From the NCBI RefSeq assembly GCF_000407185.1, contig NZ_KE136482.1:372001-436000 (forward strand): 64,000 nucleotides of DNA, in the 5' to 3' direction. Within the stretch, counting starts at the first letter, position 1; every line of letters starts with the position of its first letter. This DNA is from Enterococcus malodoratus ATCC 43197 (GTDB lineage: Bacteria; Bacillota; Bacilli; Lactobacillales; Enterococcaceae). Under the pieces are notes generated by a model. The model was not told the DNA's origin and searched no databases. It saw only the letters and a list, made by a program, of their open reading frames with translations. Position numbers and translations under genes: made by a program. Of this stretch, positions 26,548 through 34,664 are shown piece after piece.

Positions 26548-28020
26548 ATGTCTACACCTTATGATTTGCGAAAAGTTTTAGCTGAGCTGCAAGAAATGCC
26601 AGGAGAATACCATGAGACGAATCTGGAAGTCGATCCGCATGCGGAATTATCGGGAGTCTATCGTTATATCGGAGCGGGAGGAACCGTCAAGCGGCCAACG
26701 CAAGAAGGTCCGACGATGATGTTCAACAATGTCAAAGGCTTCCCCGATACGCGCGTATTGATTGGGATTATCGCCAGTCGTGATCGCGTCGGAAAAATTT
26801 TGCATCATGACCCAAAGCATTTGGGACGTTTATTGAAGGATTCAGTGCAAAATCCAGTCAAGCCGATCAAAGTCTCAAAAGCGGAAGCGCCTGCGCAAGA
26901 AGTCGTACATTTAGCGACCGATGAGGGCTTCGATATTCGCAAAATTTTGGCTGCGCCGACCAATACGGAATATGATGCGGGACCGTATATTACGATGGGT
27001 GTCGTTTTCGGTTCTGATCCTGATAAAACCATGAGCGATGTAACGATTCATCGCATGGTTTTAGAAGATGAAGACACAATCGGCATGTATATCATGCCAG
27101 GTGGTCGTCACATCGGCCATTTCCAAAAACAATACGAGACGTTGAACAAGCCGATGCCGATCACGATCAATATTGGGTTGGACCCAGCGATTTCTATTGG
27201 GACGACATTTGAGCCGCCGACCACACCGCTGGGCTACAACGAATTATGGGTGGCAGGTGCGTTGCGACAAGAACCGGTGCAATTAGTTGATGGCGTGGCC
27301 GTGGATGAAGTCGGCATCGCCCGGTCAGAATTTATTATTGAAGCGGAAATTTTGCCTTACGAAACGATTCAAGAGGATATCAACACCAACACAGGCAAAG
27401 CCATGCCGGAATTTCCCGGCTACAATGGCGATGCCAATCCAGCGGTTAACGTAGTAAAAGTCAAGGCCATTACTCACCGCAAGGATCGTCCGATCATGCA
27501 GACAACGATTGGTCCTTCAGAAGAGCATGTCTCGATGGCGGGGATTCCTACCGAGGCCAGTATTTTAGACTTAGTCGACAAGGCGATTCCGGGGAAAGTG
27601 ACCAATGTTTACAATCCTCCTGCTGGCGGCGGAAAATTGATGTCGATCTTGCAGATTCATAAAGAAAATGAAGCAGATGAAGGGATTCAACGACAAGCAG
27701 CACTACTGGCTTTGTCAGCCTTCAAAGAATTAAAAACCGTGATTTTGGTGGATGATGATGTCGATATTTTTGATATGAACGATGTAATGTGGACGCTGAA
27801 TACTCGTTTCCAGGGAGATCAGGATATTATCGTGCTGCCGGGGATGCGGAATCATCCGTTAGATCCGTCTGAACGGCCAGAATACAATCCAACCTCGATT
27901 CGCTTCCGCGGCATGAGCAGCAAAACGATTTTGGATGGGACTGTGCCCTTTGATTTGAAGGATGATTTTATTCGAGCAGAGTTTAAAGAAGTACCTGATT
28001 GGGAAAAATATTTGAAGTAG
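26548..28020 (+). CDS. lpdC: UbiD-family prenyl-FMN-dependent decarboxylase (LpdC-like)
   Basis: This 490-residue UbiD-family enzyme carries out reversible decarboxylation of aromatic acids using prenylated FMN. The length equals that of the gallate/protocatechuate decarboxylase LpdC of Lactiplantibacillus plantarum. Visible conserved parts are DVTIHRMVLEDEDTIGMY with GGRHIGHF (cofactor region), EFIIEAEILP and the C-terminal DDDVDIFDMNDVMWTL. It is followed by the cofactor-making UbiX and an LpdD-like small protein, a set that in lactic acid bacteria acts on hydroxybenzoates. The substrate is inferred from this set, not from the sequence. An AAGGAGG site precedes the ATG. Confidence 0.88.
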   Translation: MSTPYDLRKVLAELQEMPGEYHETNLEVDPHAELSGVYRYIGAGGTVKRPTQEGPTMMFNNVKGFPDTRVLIGIIASRDRVGKILHHDPKHLGRLLKDSVQNPVKPIKVSKAEAPAQEVVHLATDEGFDIRKILAAPTNTEYDAGPYITMGVVFGSDPDKTMSDVTIHRMVLEDEDTIGMYIMPGGRHIGHFQKQYETLNKPMPITINIGLDPAISIGTTFEPPTTPLGYNELWVAGALRQEPVQLVDGVAVDEVGIARSEFIIEAEILPYETIQEDINTNTGKAMPEFPGYNGDANPAVNVVKVKAITHRKDRPIMQTTIGPSEEHVSMAGIPTEASILDLVDKAIPGKVTNVYNPPAGGGKLMSILQIHKENEADEGIQRQAALLALSAFKELKTVILVDDDVDIFDMNDVMWTLNTRFQGDQDIIVLPGMRNHPLDPSERPEYNPTSIRFRGMSSKTILDGTVPFDLKDDFIRAEFKEVPDWEKYLK

Positions 28021-28029
28021 GTGAACCAG

Positions 28030-28599
28030 ATGAAAAAGAGAATCGTCATAGGAATCAGCGGAGCCTCAGGAATCGTCTACGCGATCGATTTAATCAAACA
28101 ATTGAAAGACGATCCTGCGATCGAGACTCACGGGATCATCAGCGATTGGGCAAAGCAGAACTTGAAATTAGAGTCTGATCTAACGCTAAATGAGCTGGAA
28201 GGCATGCTGGACTATCATTATAGTAATCGTGATTTGGGTGCGGCAGTCGCAAGCGGTTCGTTTTTAACAGATGGCATGGTGATCGTACCAGCCAGCATGA
28301 AAACTGTCGCCGGGATTTCAATTGGTTTTGGCGATAGCTTGATTTCGCGAGCGGCCGATGTGACCTTGAAGGAACAAAGAAAATTGATTCTAGTTCCGCG
28401 AGAGACGCCGTTAAATGCGATTCATTTAGAAAACCTGACAAAATTAGCTCGTTTAGGTGTTCAGATCGTCCCGCCGATTCCGGCCTTTTACAGCCAACCT
28501 AAAACGATCGACGATATTGTAGCCCATCAATCGATGAAGCTGATGGATGCATTAGGAATCGCAAACCATGTTTCAGGACGGTGGAAAGAAAATGACTAA
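28030..28599 (+). CDS. lpdB: UbiX-family flavin prenyltransferase (LpdB-like)
   Basis: This 189-residue flavoprotein prenylates FMN to supply the UbiD cofactor. GISGASGIVYAIDLIKQL is the N-terminal FMN-binding loop; VPASMKTVAGI and LVPRETPLNAIHLENL are signature segments of UbiX/Pad1. The ATG at 28030 sits 6 bases after AGGTG; the GTG at 28021 directly abuts the ubiD stop and is less likely. It ends overlapping the next gene by 8 bases. Confidence 0.92.
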   Translation: MKKRIVIGISGASGIVYAIDLIKQLKDDPAIETHGIISDWAKQNLKLESDLTLNELEGMLDYHYSNRDLGAAVASGSFLTDGMVIVPASMKTVAGISIGFGDSLISRAADVTLKEQRKLILVPRETPLNAIHLENLTKLARLGVQIVPPIPAFYSQPKTIDDIVAHQSMKLMDALGIANHVSGRWKEND

Positions 28600-28975
28600 A
28601 ACCTTCACCAGCAAGCAGGCCGGCTATCAAATCACTTTGCGGGCTGAATGGATCGGAAATGACTTGATTCTGTGTCTCTTCGGAGGAGATACACCTCATA
28701 TTGGGACGGTGACTACTTTTTCAAGTGAAAAACAGGTCCAGCGCTTTCCGAGCCATGACGGCCGCTTTCATAAAGACGATGTGCTAGCCGATCTGATTTT
28801 TGAAACGATCGCCCCAAAAATACCCGGAAATTGTGTCATTACGGCGGGAGTGCACGTGGACCATATTTCGAAGGAACAAATCGAAGCGGCTTTTTCGATG
28901 ACCGATGAGCTTGCGGCAGCGCTTGCTCTTTGGCTCGATGGACATACCTTAACAAAAGCACCGCTATATAATTGA
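28592..28975 (+). CDS. lpdD: LpdD-like small subunit of the decarboxylase system
   Basis: This protein of 127 residues (start ATG 28592 after GGTGGAAAG; an ATG at 28568 would overlap ubiX by 32 bases) matches the length and position of LpdD, a small protein co-encoded with LpdB in gallate decarboxylating lactobacilli. It contains GDTPHIGTVTTF and VITAGVHVDHISKEQI. The role of LpdD in decarboxylation is not well defined; a chaperone or cofactor-handling role has been suggested. The call rests on synteny and length. Confidence 0.75.
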   Translation: MTKTFTSKQAGYQITLRAEWIGNDLILCLFGGDTPHIGTVTTFSSEKQVQRFPSHDGRFHKDDVLADLIFETIAPKIPGNCVITAGVHVDHISKEQIEAAFSMTDELAAALALWLDGHTLTKAPLYN

Positions 28976-28980
28976 TTGTA

Positions 28981-29010
28981 AACTGCCTAATTCTGTTAGG
29001 CAGTTTTTTT
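28981..29010 (+). terminator. Terminator of the decarboxylase operon
   Basis: A perfect 10-bp stem (28981-28990 with 28996-29005) is followed by T5. Confidence 0.9.
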
Positions 29011-29095
29011 CTGAAAATTTCTTGCCAAAATGTGACATATGTCCTAATTGGTTTTGACGAGAGGTACTAGAATAAGGGTATAGGAGGTGATAAAG

Positions 29096-29299
29096 ATGAT
29101 GATCCTTATTCTATTGATCCTTAGTCTTGTCGTGTTGATGGGTGTTAGAAAACAAAGAAATGCCCAAGCAAAATTGCGCTATTGGGAGCGAATCAATGCG
29201 CTCGAAGCACAACGGAAACAGCAAATTCTAGCTAAGGCAATCAAAATGCAGCAAGCATCCAATTCTGATAATAATCAAGATTTGAAGAAGGCTAGTTAA
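29096..29299 (+). CDS. Small membrane protein with helical basic tail
   Basis: This 67-residue protein has one N-terminal helix (MMILILLILSLVVLMG) and a charged, probably helical cytoplasmic tail rich in Lys, Arg and Gln. AGGAGG lies 8 bases before the ATG at 29096; a GTG at 29087 overlaps the site. Function unknown. Confidence 0.65.
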   Translation: MMILILLILSLVVLMGVRKQRNAQAKLRYWERINALEAQRKQQILAKAIKMQQASNSDNNQDLKKAS

Positions 29300-29311
29300 G
29301 CTTAACTAGCC
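29290..29311. repeat. 22-bp perfect palindrome over the stop codon
   Basis: A continuous 22-bp palindrome with arms GGCTAGTTAAG spans the TAA stop of the small membrane protein. It has no T-run after it, so it is not a typical terminator; it may stabilise the 3' end or be a protein site. Confidence 0.6.
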
Positions 29312-29421
29312 GATCTTCTGTAGTTGATCAGCAGTTAATTGCTATTATATTTTATTATACGCAATTTCATTCTTAGGCCGTTTCAGGTAAACTAATTGAA
29401 AACGGCGAAGGGTAAAAAATC

Positions 29422-29895
29422 ATGATGAAGTACGAGCTGAGAGAACTGCCTAGTTTTTCTGTGATTGGTTTGGAGCAGGAACTGACGGAGCAAAAAAGCA
29501 CAAATCTAGAACGCTGCCTGTCATTTTGGCCGACGTTTAATCGGCAGCTTAAAAGCAACGGATTGAGCCAGCAAAATGCTGCTTGGACAAAGTTTGCCTT
29601 TATGAAACGTCGGGAAGCCCGATTGATTTACTATTGTGCGGTTCCTTTCACATCGAAGGTGCCGGCAAACTTTGTTTTGGAAGAAATACCAGCCTGCAAG
29701 TATTTGGTGGTAGAACATCGAGGGGCAATGGCGCACATCTATTCTACTTATGCAGATATTTATCAAGGGCTCATACCGAAACTGGGTCTGTCATTGGAGC
29801 AGACCAATTTTTTGCATTTTGAAAAATATGACGAAAAATTTCATTGGAATCGCGAAAGCTCGGTCATCGAGATTTGGGTTCCGCTTAAAGCTTAA
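29422..29895 (+). CDS. GyrI-like small-molecule binding protein
   Basis: This 157-residue stand-alone effector-binding protein of the AraC-effector/GyrI-like family has no DNA-binding domain. YELRELPSFSVIGLEQEL is the usual opening strand, and the end (YDEKFHWNRESSVIEIWVPL) has the conserved Glu of the binding site followed by the EIWVPL strand. Such proteins bind or hydrolyse cytotoxic cyclic compounds or serve as ligand sensors. It is monocistronic with its own terminator. Confidence 0.8.
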   Translation: MMKYELRELPSFSVIGLEQELTEQKSTNLERCLSFWPTFNRQLKSNGLSQQNAAWTKFAFMKRREARLIYYCAVPFTSKVPANFVLEEIPACKYLVVEHRGAMAHIYSTYADIYQGLIPKLGLSLEQTNFLHFEKYDEKFHWNRESSVIEIWVPLKA

Positions 29896-29921
29896 AACAC
29901 TCAAATGAGTGTTTTTTTTTG
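29896..29921 (+). terminator. Terminator after the GyrI-like gene
   Basis: AACACTC/GAGTGTT stem followed by T9. Confidence 0.85.
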
Positions 29922-30153
29922 GAGTTTATTGTCATAGCCAGTCTTTTCTCGTATAGTAATTACAAAGGTTGGCGCAATTCAGGACAAAATCATTTCCTTT
30001 TTGGAAGTGTTTACTACAATAGAAGAGAAGATGTCCGTTTTGTCTTTCACAAAGAATCAAAGTAAACCATTTTTAGTGATAATGAAAAATAATCAGTATA
30101 GCAGCAGGAAAAACTCATTTTTCAATCAAAAGATGACCTAGGGGGATGAAGCG

Positions 30154-30912
30154 ATGATTGAGTTAACGGGAATTACGAAAGTTTATGGAGAGAAAAAGGC
30201 GTTGGATAATTTGAGCCTAACGATCAAGGAAGGCGAGATTTTTGGCTTCTTGGGACACAATGGCGCGGGAAAATCCACCACGATCAAGAGCTTAGTGAGT
30301 ATCATTGAGCCTACAAGCGGCGAAATTTTATTTGATGGCAAGAATTTGAAGGCGGATCGTTTGGCGATCAAGAAAAAAATCGCGTATGTGCCGGATTCAC
30401 CGGATATGTTTTTGCAATTGACGGCAAATGAATACTGGGATCTGATCTCGGCGGCCTATGAGTTAAAGGGACAAGACCATCGGCGGCAGGAGCTGATCGA
30501 ATTGTTTGATCTGATTGGCCATGAGGATGAGACATTAGAAAGCTTCTCCCATGGGATGCGGCAAAAAACGATCATCATCGGGGCGCTGCTGCCTGATCCT
30601 GATATTTGGATCTTAGATGAACCCTTGCAGGGCTTGGACCCGCAAGCGGCCTTTGACTTGAAGGAAATGATCAAACGGCATGCGGAAAAAGGAAAAACAG
30701 TCATTTTTTCTACCCATGTGTTGGATACTGCGCAGCAATTATGCGATGAGTTAGCTATCTTAAAAAAGGGCGAATTGATTTACAATGGTTCGGTGGACAG
30801 CCTATTGCAGGATTATCCAAATGAATCTTTAGAAAGTGTCTACCTCAAGATGGCGGGCCGCCAAGCGGATGGCGATCTGATAACCGAGATTGAGGGGGAT
30901 GCGCATGAATAG
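30154..30912 (+). CDS. ABC transporter ATP-binding protein
   Basis: This 252-residue ATPase has Walker A GHNGAGKST at about 35-43, Walker B IWILDEPLQGLDP near 155, and the switch STHVLD. The signature is the variant FSHGMRQK instead of LSGGQ, common in DrrA/YhaQ-type exporters of Firmicutes. It overlaps the permease gene by 8 bases, so both form one exporter. The cargo is unknown. Confidence 0.9.
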   Translation: MIELTGITKVYGEKKALDNLSLTIKEGEIFGFLGHNGAGKSTTIKSLVSIIEPTSGEILFDGKNLKADRLAIKKKIAYVPDSPDMFLQLTANEYWDLISAAYELKGQDHRRQELIELFDLIGHEDETLESFSHGMRQKTIIIGALLPDPDIWILDEPLQGLDPQAAFDLKEMIKRHAEKGKTVIFSTHVLDTAQQLCDELAILKKGELIYNGSVDSLLQDYPNESLESVYLKMAGRQADGDLITEIEGDAHE

Positions 30913-32500
30913 CGGGATCATCAAGCGATTGATTGCGGTAAATATGCTGTATGTCAATCCATCTTCTACGAATCAAATCCGCAAAAAAGGGCGTAAGGGG
31001 AAGCAGGTTATCCGCGGGATCATTCAGCAATACCTGTTATCCGGCGTGATTTTTCTAGCGATCTACGGAGTCACGATGGTGATGATCGACTTTGCCAAAT
31101 TGCCTGGATTTTTCACCTATTATATGACCTTGTTTGCTTTGATCGGCTTTTCCCAATCCTTGTCGGCCATCTTTAATGTCTTTTTTGAAAGCAAGGATTT
31201 ACAGGATTATCTGTCACTGCCGATCAAACAGAGCGAAGTGTTTATCGCGAAGTTTTTAGCGGTGGGAATGACGATCGTGCCATTTTTGCTGCCGCTATTG
31301 ATTCTATTTTTCCTGACGGCCTTTAAGAGCGGCTATTCCATCGTGTTTGCGGTGATTGGCGCGATACTATTGTTCTTCATCTTCTTCATCTTGCTGTTCA
31401 GTCTTTGCAGCTTGATTGTTTTTGGGATGACGAAGACCAAGCTGTTTCGCCAACATAAAAAATTGTTTACCAGCTTGATGCTAGGATTTTCAATGGTCGT
31501 TTCTGTCGGCGGGATTTTGATGATTAATTTTTCTCAGAATACTGTCGATCACTCAGCAGGCATGGTTGATCGACAGGCATTTGCGATCTTCATGCCATTT
31601 TATCAAGTGATGCATGGATTGTTTACAGCAAGAGGACTGTTGACTTTAGTTGGCTTGCTCGTCCTAACCGGGCTGTTTTTACTAGCACTTAGATTTTTTG
31701 TTGTTCCTAGTTTATATGAACAATTCAGCGATGAAGGGTCCCATACGATTGCAACCACCCGAAAACGTAAACTCAATCAAACGCTGAAGAAGCAGTCGGA
31801 AAGCTATAATCATCAGCTGCTGAAAAATCCGAATCTGATCATGCAGGTTCTAACATCGTCATTGATCATGCCGATCGTGATGGTGGGAACTATGGTGACT
31901 ACCACTCCAGTCAGTCTCAAAACATTGGAACCTAAATTTATGGGAGTCTTCTTCGTATGCGGCATCGTTTTTGCCTGTATTATGTTGAATCAAACCTCCT
32001 TTGTCAGCAACCTGATCTCATTGGATCGCGAGAATTTTTCTTTTATCCAATCGCTGCCTTTGTCCATAAGAAGATATTTGCGGCAAAAATTTTGGGTCGG
32101 ATGCAAGATTCAAATGATGATCGCGGGCGGCGTCGGGCTGATCATCGGACTGGTTTTAAAGATGCCGCTATTCCTGCTTATTCCTTTTTTTGTTGGGATA
32201 TTATGGGGAACATACTTGATGTCGCTGCATTTCTTCAGTCGTGATTACCGGCTGCTGAATGTGACCTGGACAAACGTCAGCCAGCTGTTCACACGCGGGG
32301 TAGGGAATTATGGCCTAATGCTGTGGATGTTCGGAACCTTATTTGTCGGGGCTATCTTGATCGCGTTATATGTTGTCGCGGTCCTGATGGACATCAATCC
32401 AATTTTATTAAACGGCGGTGTCGTGATCTGGCTGGCTATTCTGTCAGTCGCGTGGCTGCTGATTAATCGTAATAATTTTTGGCGGAAGTTAAACGACTAA
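30905..32500 (+). CDS. ABC transporter permease (large, two-block)
   Basis: This 531-residue membrane protein has about 12 helices in two blocks (about 50-260 and 320-520). The cytoplasmic segment AIFNVFFESKDLQDYLSLPIKQSEV is typical of the YhaP/EcsB-like exporter permeases, where LxxLPI precedes a helix. The start is ATG 30905, 6 bases after GAGGGGG. Translation is coupled to the ATPase gene. The function is probably export or membrane-stress related, but unknown. Confidence 0.85.
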   Translation: MNSGIIKRLIAVNMLYVNPSSTNQIRKKGRKGKQVIRGIIQQYLLSGVIFLAIYGVTMVMIDFAKLPGFFTYYMTLFALIGFSQSLSAIFNVFFESKDLQDYLSLPIKQSEVFIAKFLAVGMTIVPFLLPLLILFFLTAFKSGYSIVFAVIGAILLFFIFFILLFSLCSLIVFGMTKTKLFRQHKKLFTSLMLGFSMVVSVGGILMINFSQNTVDHSAGMVDRQAFAIFMPFYQVMHGLFTARGLLTLVGLLVLTGLFLLALRFFVVPSLYEQFSDEGSHTIATTRKRKLNQTLKKQSESYNHQLLKNPNLIMQVLTSSLIMPIVMVGTMVTTTPVSLKTLEPKFMGVFFVCGIVFACIMLNQTSFVSNLISLDRENFSFIQSLPLSIRRYLRQKFWVGCKIQMMIAGGVGLIIGLVLKMPLFLLIPFFVGILWGTYLMSLHFFSRDYRLLNVTWTNVSQLFTRGVGNYGLMLWMFGTLFVGAILIALYVVAVLMDINPILLNGGVVIWLAILSVAWLLINRNNFWRKLND

Positions 32501-32515
32501 CTTATGAAACTAGAA

Positions 32516-32543
32516 AAGAGTCTCGGTCGAGATTCTTTTTTTT
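32516..32543 (+). terminator. Terminator of the ABC operon
   Basis: AAGAGTCTCG/CGAGATTCTT stem (one G-U pair) followed by T7. Confidence 0.8.
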
Positions 32544-33137
32544 GCGACTAAAAACATTACAAAAATCAAAATAATAAAATTAGATTTTTCTCGTTTTACG
32601 ATTGATTATTCATGTGTTTAAGATGGCAATAAGATAAAATAAATCAAATCTTATTGCCATAATAATGTGCTGTTTTCGCGGGTTTTCAAATAAGCACTCA
32701 TTTAAATCGGTGATTAATCAAATATCGGTGACAATTTTTCTGTATTTTTTTAATTTTAAATAAAATTTATGAGATAAATAGGCAGCGCTTTCTAATTTTT
32801 TGAAAAGTATTTTGGGTTTGATATAACGTAGTTTTAAGCAATTGGTGAAATGAGATAAAAAAACAAGTGAAAATAGTACGTTTATTCTTTTCTTATTTTC
32901 GTTATTTTATCATTTAGTTTCGCTGGCGATAAAATGACCTTGGTCTATGATATTGTAAGACTTTTCAGAATATTCAAGGACTTTCGTGTTTCTTGCGCTC
33001 TGTGTTTTTTCATTGTACAGTACTATTTAGGGATTTCTTATATTTAAAGTGTTCTTGTTCAATTAATAACTTATTATAAGATCGAAGCACATTGAGTTAA
33101 TTAATGCCCTAGATAAAATTGAATAGGAGTGGTTTCA
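32544..33137. other. Long AT-rich region upstream of the YjeM-like gene
   Basis: There are almost 600 bp with no convincing coding frame. It contains one perfect 13-bp inverted repeat (listed separately), a sequence AGCGCTTT near 32785 that only partly fits a catabolite element, and several AT-rich promoter-like stretches, none with well-spaced -35 and -10 boxes. No T-box or known riboswitch was recognised. Confidence 0.5.
32623..32660. repeat. Perfect 13-bp inverted repeat
   Basis: The arms ATGGCAATAAGAT (32623-32635) and ATCTTATTGCCAT (32648-32660) surround a 12-base AT-only loop with one C. There is no T-run after it. It lies 80 bp past the ABC terminator and 480 bp before the YjeM-like gene. 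Confidence 0.6.
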
Positions 33138-34628
33138 ATGTCCAAAGCAGAAAAAGGCATGACGCTTGGCGCTCTGGTCATGATGATCTTTACCTCAGTA
33201 TTTGGGTTTGCCAACGGACCGGTAGCCTTTTACTTGATGGGGTATGGCTCAATCGTCTTTTATGTCGTTGCTGCAATACTATTTTTCATTCCTTTTGCCC
33301 TAATGATGGCTGAATTCGGTTCAACGATCAAAGGCGAAAACAGCGGGATGTATAAATGGTTGGAAGTCAGCGTAGGACCACGTTTCGCGTTTATCGGAAC
33401 GTTCATGTGGTTTGCTTCATACGTTGTCTGGATGGTGTCAACATCATCAAAAGTTTGGATTCCTTTTACAACAGCATTTGCTGGGAGTGACCAAACACAA
33501 AAACTACATATGTTTGGTATGAACTCAACACAAATCGTTGGGATCTTAGCCTGTGTATGGATGATTATCGTGACTTTAGTCTCAATCAAAGGGGTTAAAG
33601 GAATCGTCAAAATCACTAGCTTAGGTGGTTTAGCGGTAACTAGTTTGAACGTTGTTCTTATTGTGATTTCAGGTATTATTTTGGTTGCTAACGGTGGGCA
33701 TTTGGCTCAACCTTTCGACCACATTTTACATTCTCCAAATCCTAGTTACCAAAGTCCAATCGGTTTGTTAGGTTTCGCGGTATTCGCGATCTTCGCTTAC
33801 GGCGGTCTTGAAGCTGTTGGTGGGATGGTTGATAAAACACGTAACCCAGAAAAAACGTTCCCTAAAGCGGTCGTACTTTCTGCCTTGATTATTTCAATCG
33901 GTTACGCATTAGGAATCTTCCTTTGGGGCGTAAGCACCAACTGGCAAGATGTTTTATCAGGCAACACAACAAACTTAGGAAATATCTCTTACGTAATGAT
34001 GAACAATTTAGGGGTTGAATTTGGTAAAGGTATCGGCCTTAGCCAAGCAGCTGCTATCAGTATGGGTAACTGGTTTGCTCGTTACACTGGTTTAGGAATG
34101 TTCTTGGCGTATAGCGGCGCGTTCTTTACTTTAACGTATTCTCCATTGAAGACGTTGATCATGGGAACACCGAAAAAATTATGGCCTAAGAAATTTACTG
34201 AACTAAATGAAAACGGCATGCCAAGTACAGCAATGTGGGCACAATGTGGGATCGTTGTTGCAATCATCTTGATTGCTTCATTCGCTACACCAGACCCATC
34301 TGCGTTTTATAACATTTTGACTTTGATGGCGAACGTTTCAATGACATTACCATATTTGTTCTTGATCTATGCGTTCCCTAAATTCAAGAAAAAAGATGGC
34401 TTGGATCGTCCATTTGAAGTGTACAAATCTCATGGTATGACGATGGCTATCAGCGTTGTAGTCTTCCTATTAGTATTGGGTGCGAATGTCTTCACGATCT
34501 TCCAACCAATCATCGAAGGCGCCGGCGTTCGCGATACACTTTGGATGATCGCAGGTCCGGTCGGATTCTCAGCTGTTGGTATCATTCTTTACCAAAACTA
34601 TATCCGTCGTTCAAAAGCTGAACAATAA
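33138..34628 (+). CDS. yjeM: YjeM-like amino acid permease (glutamate/GABA antiporter family)
   Basis: This 496-residue APC-superfamily transporter has about 12 helices. The N-terminus LGALVMMIFTSVFGFANGPVAFYLMGYGSI, followed by FFIPFALMMAEFGS and VGPRFAFIGTFMWFASYVVWMVS, matches the YjeM group; GGLEAVGGMVDKTRNPEKTFPKA is the cytoplasmic loop. The transported amino acid is unknown. The start is ATG 33138, 8 bases after AGGAG; a GTG at 33129 overlaps the site. Codon use is biased to frequent codons, hinting at high expression. Monocistronic with a strong terminator. Confidence 0.85.
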   Translation: MSKAEKGMTLGALVMMIFTSVFGFANGPVAFYLMGYGSIVFYVVAAILFFIPFALMMAEFGSTIKGENSGMYKWLEVSVGPRFAFIGTFMWFASYVVWMVSTSSKVWIPFTTAFAGSDQTQKLHMFGMNSTQIVGILACVWMIIVTLVSIKGVKGIVKITSLGGLAVTSLNVVLIVISGIILVANGGHLAQPFDHILHSPNPSYQSPIGLLGFAVFAIFAYGGLEAVGGMVDKTRNPEKTFPKAVVLSALIISIGYALGIFLWGVSTNWQDVLSGNTTNLGNISYVMMNNLGVEFGKGIGLSQAAAISMGNWFARYTGLGMFLAYSGAFFTLTYSPLKTLIMGTPKKLWPKKFTELNENGMPSTAMWAQCGIVVAIILIASFATPDPSAFYNILTLMANVSMTLPYLFLIYAFPKFKKKDGLDRPFEVYKSHGMTMAISVVVFLLVLGANVFTIFQPIIEGAGVRDTLWMIAGPVGFSAVGIILYQNYIRRSKAEQ

Positions 34629-34630
34629 AA

Positions 34631-34664
34631 AATTCTCCAGCGAATATTCGCTGGAGTTTTTTTT
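34631..34664. terminator. Bidirectional terminator
   Basis: The palindromic stem CTCCAGCGAA/TTCGCTGGAG has A-run and T-run flanks. It lies between the YjeM-like gene and the convergent ABC permease gene. Confidence 0.9.

Noticed and set aside
32781-32795. AGGCAGCGCTTTCT before the YjeM-like gene looked like a catabolite-response element.
   Set aside because: Only one half matches the consensus; too weak to annotate as a site.
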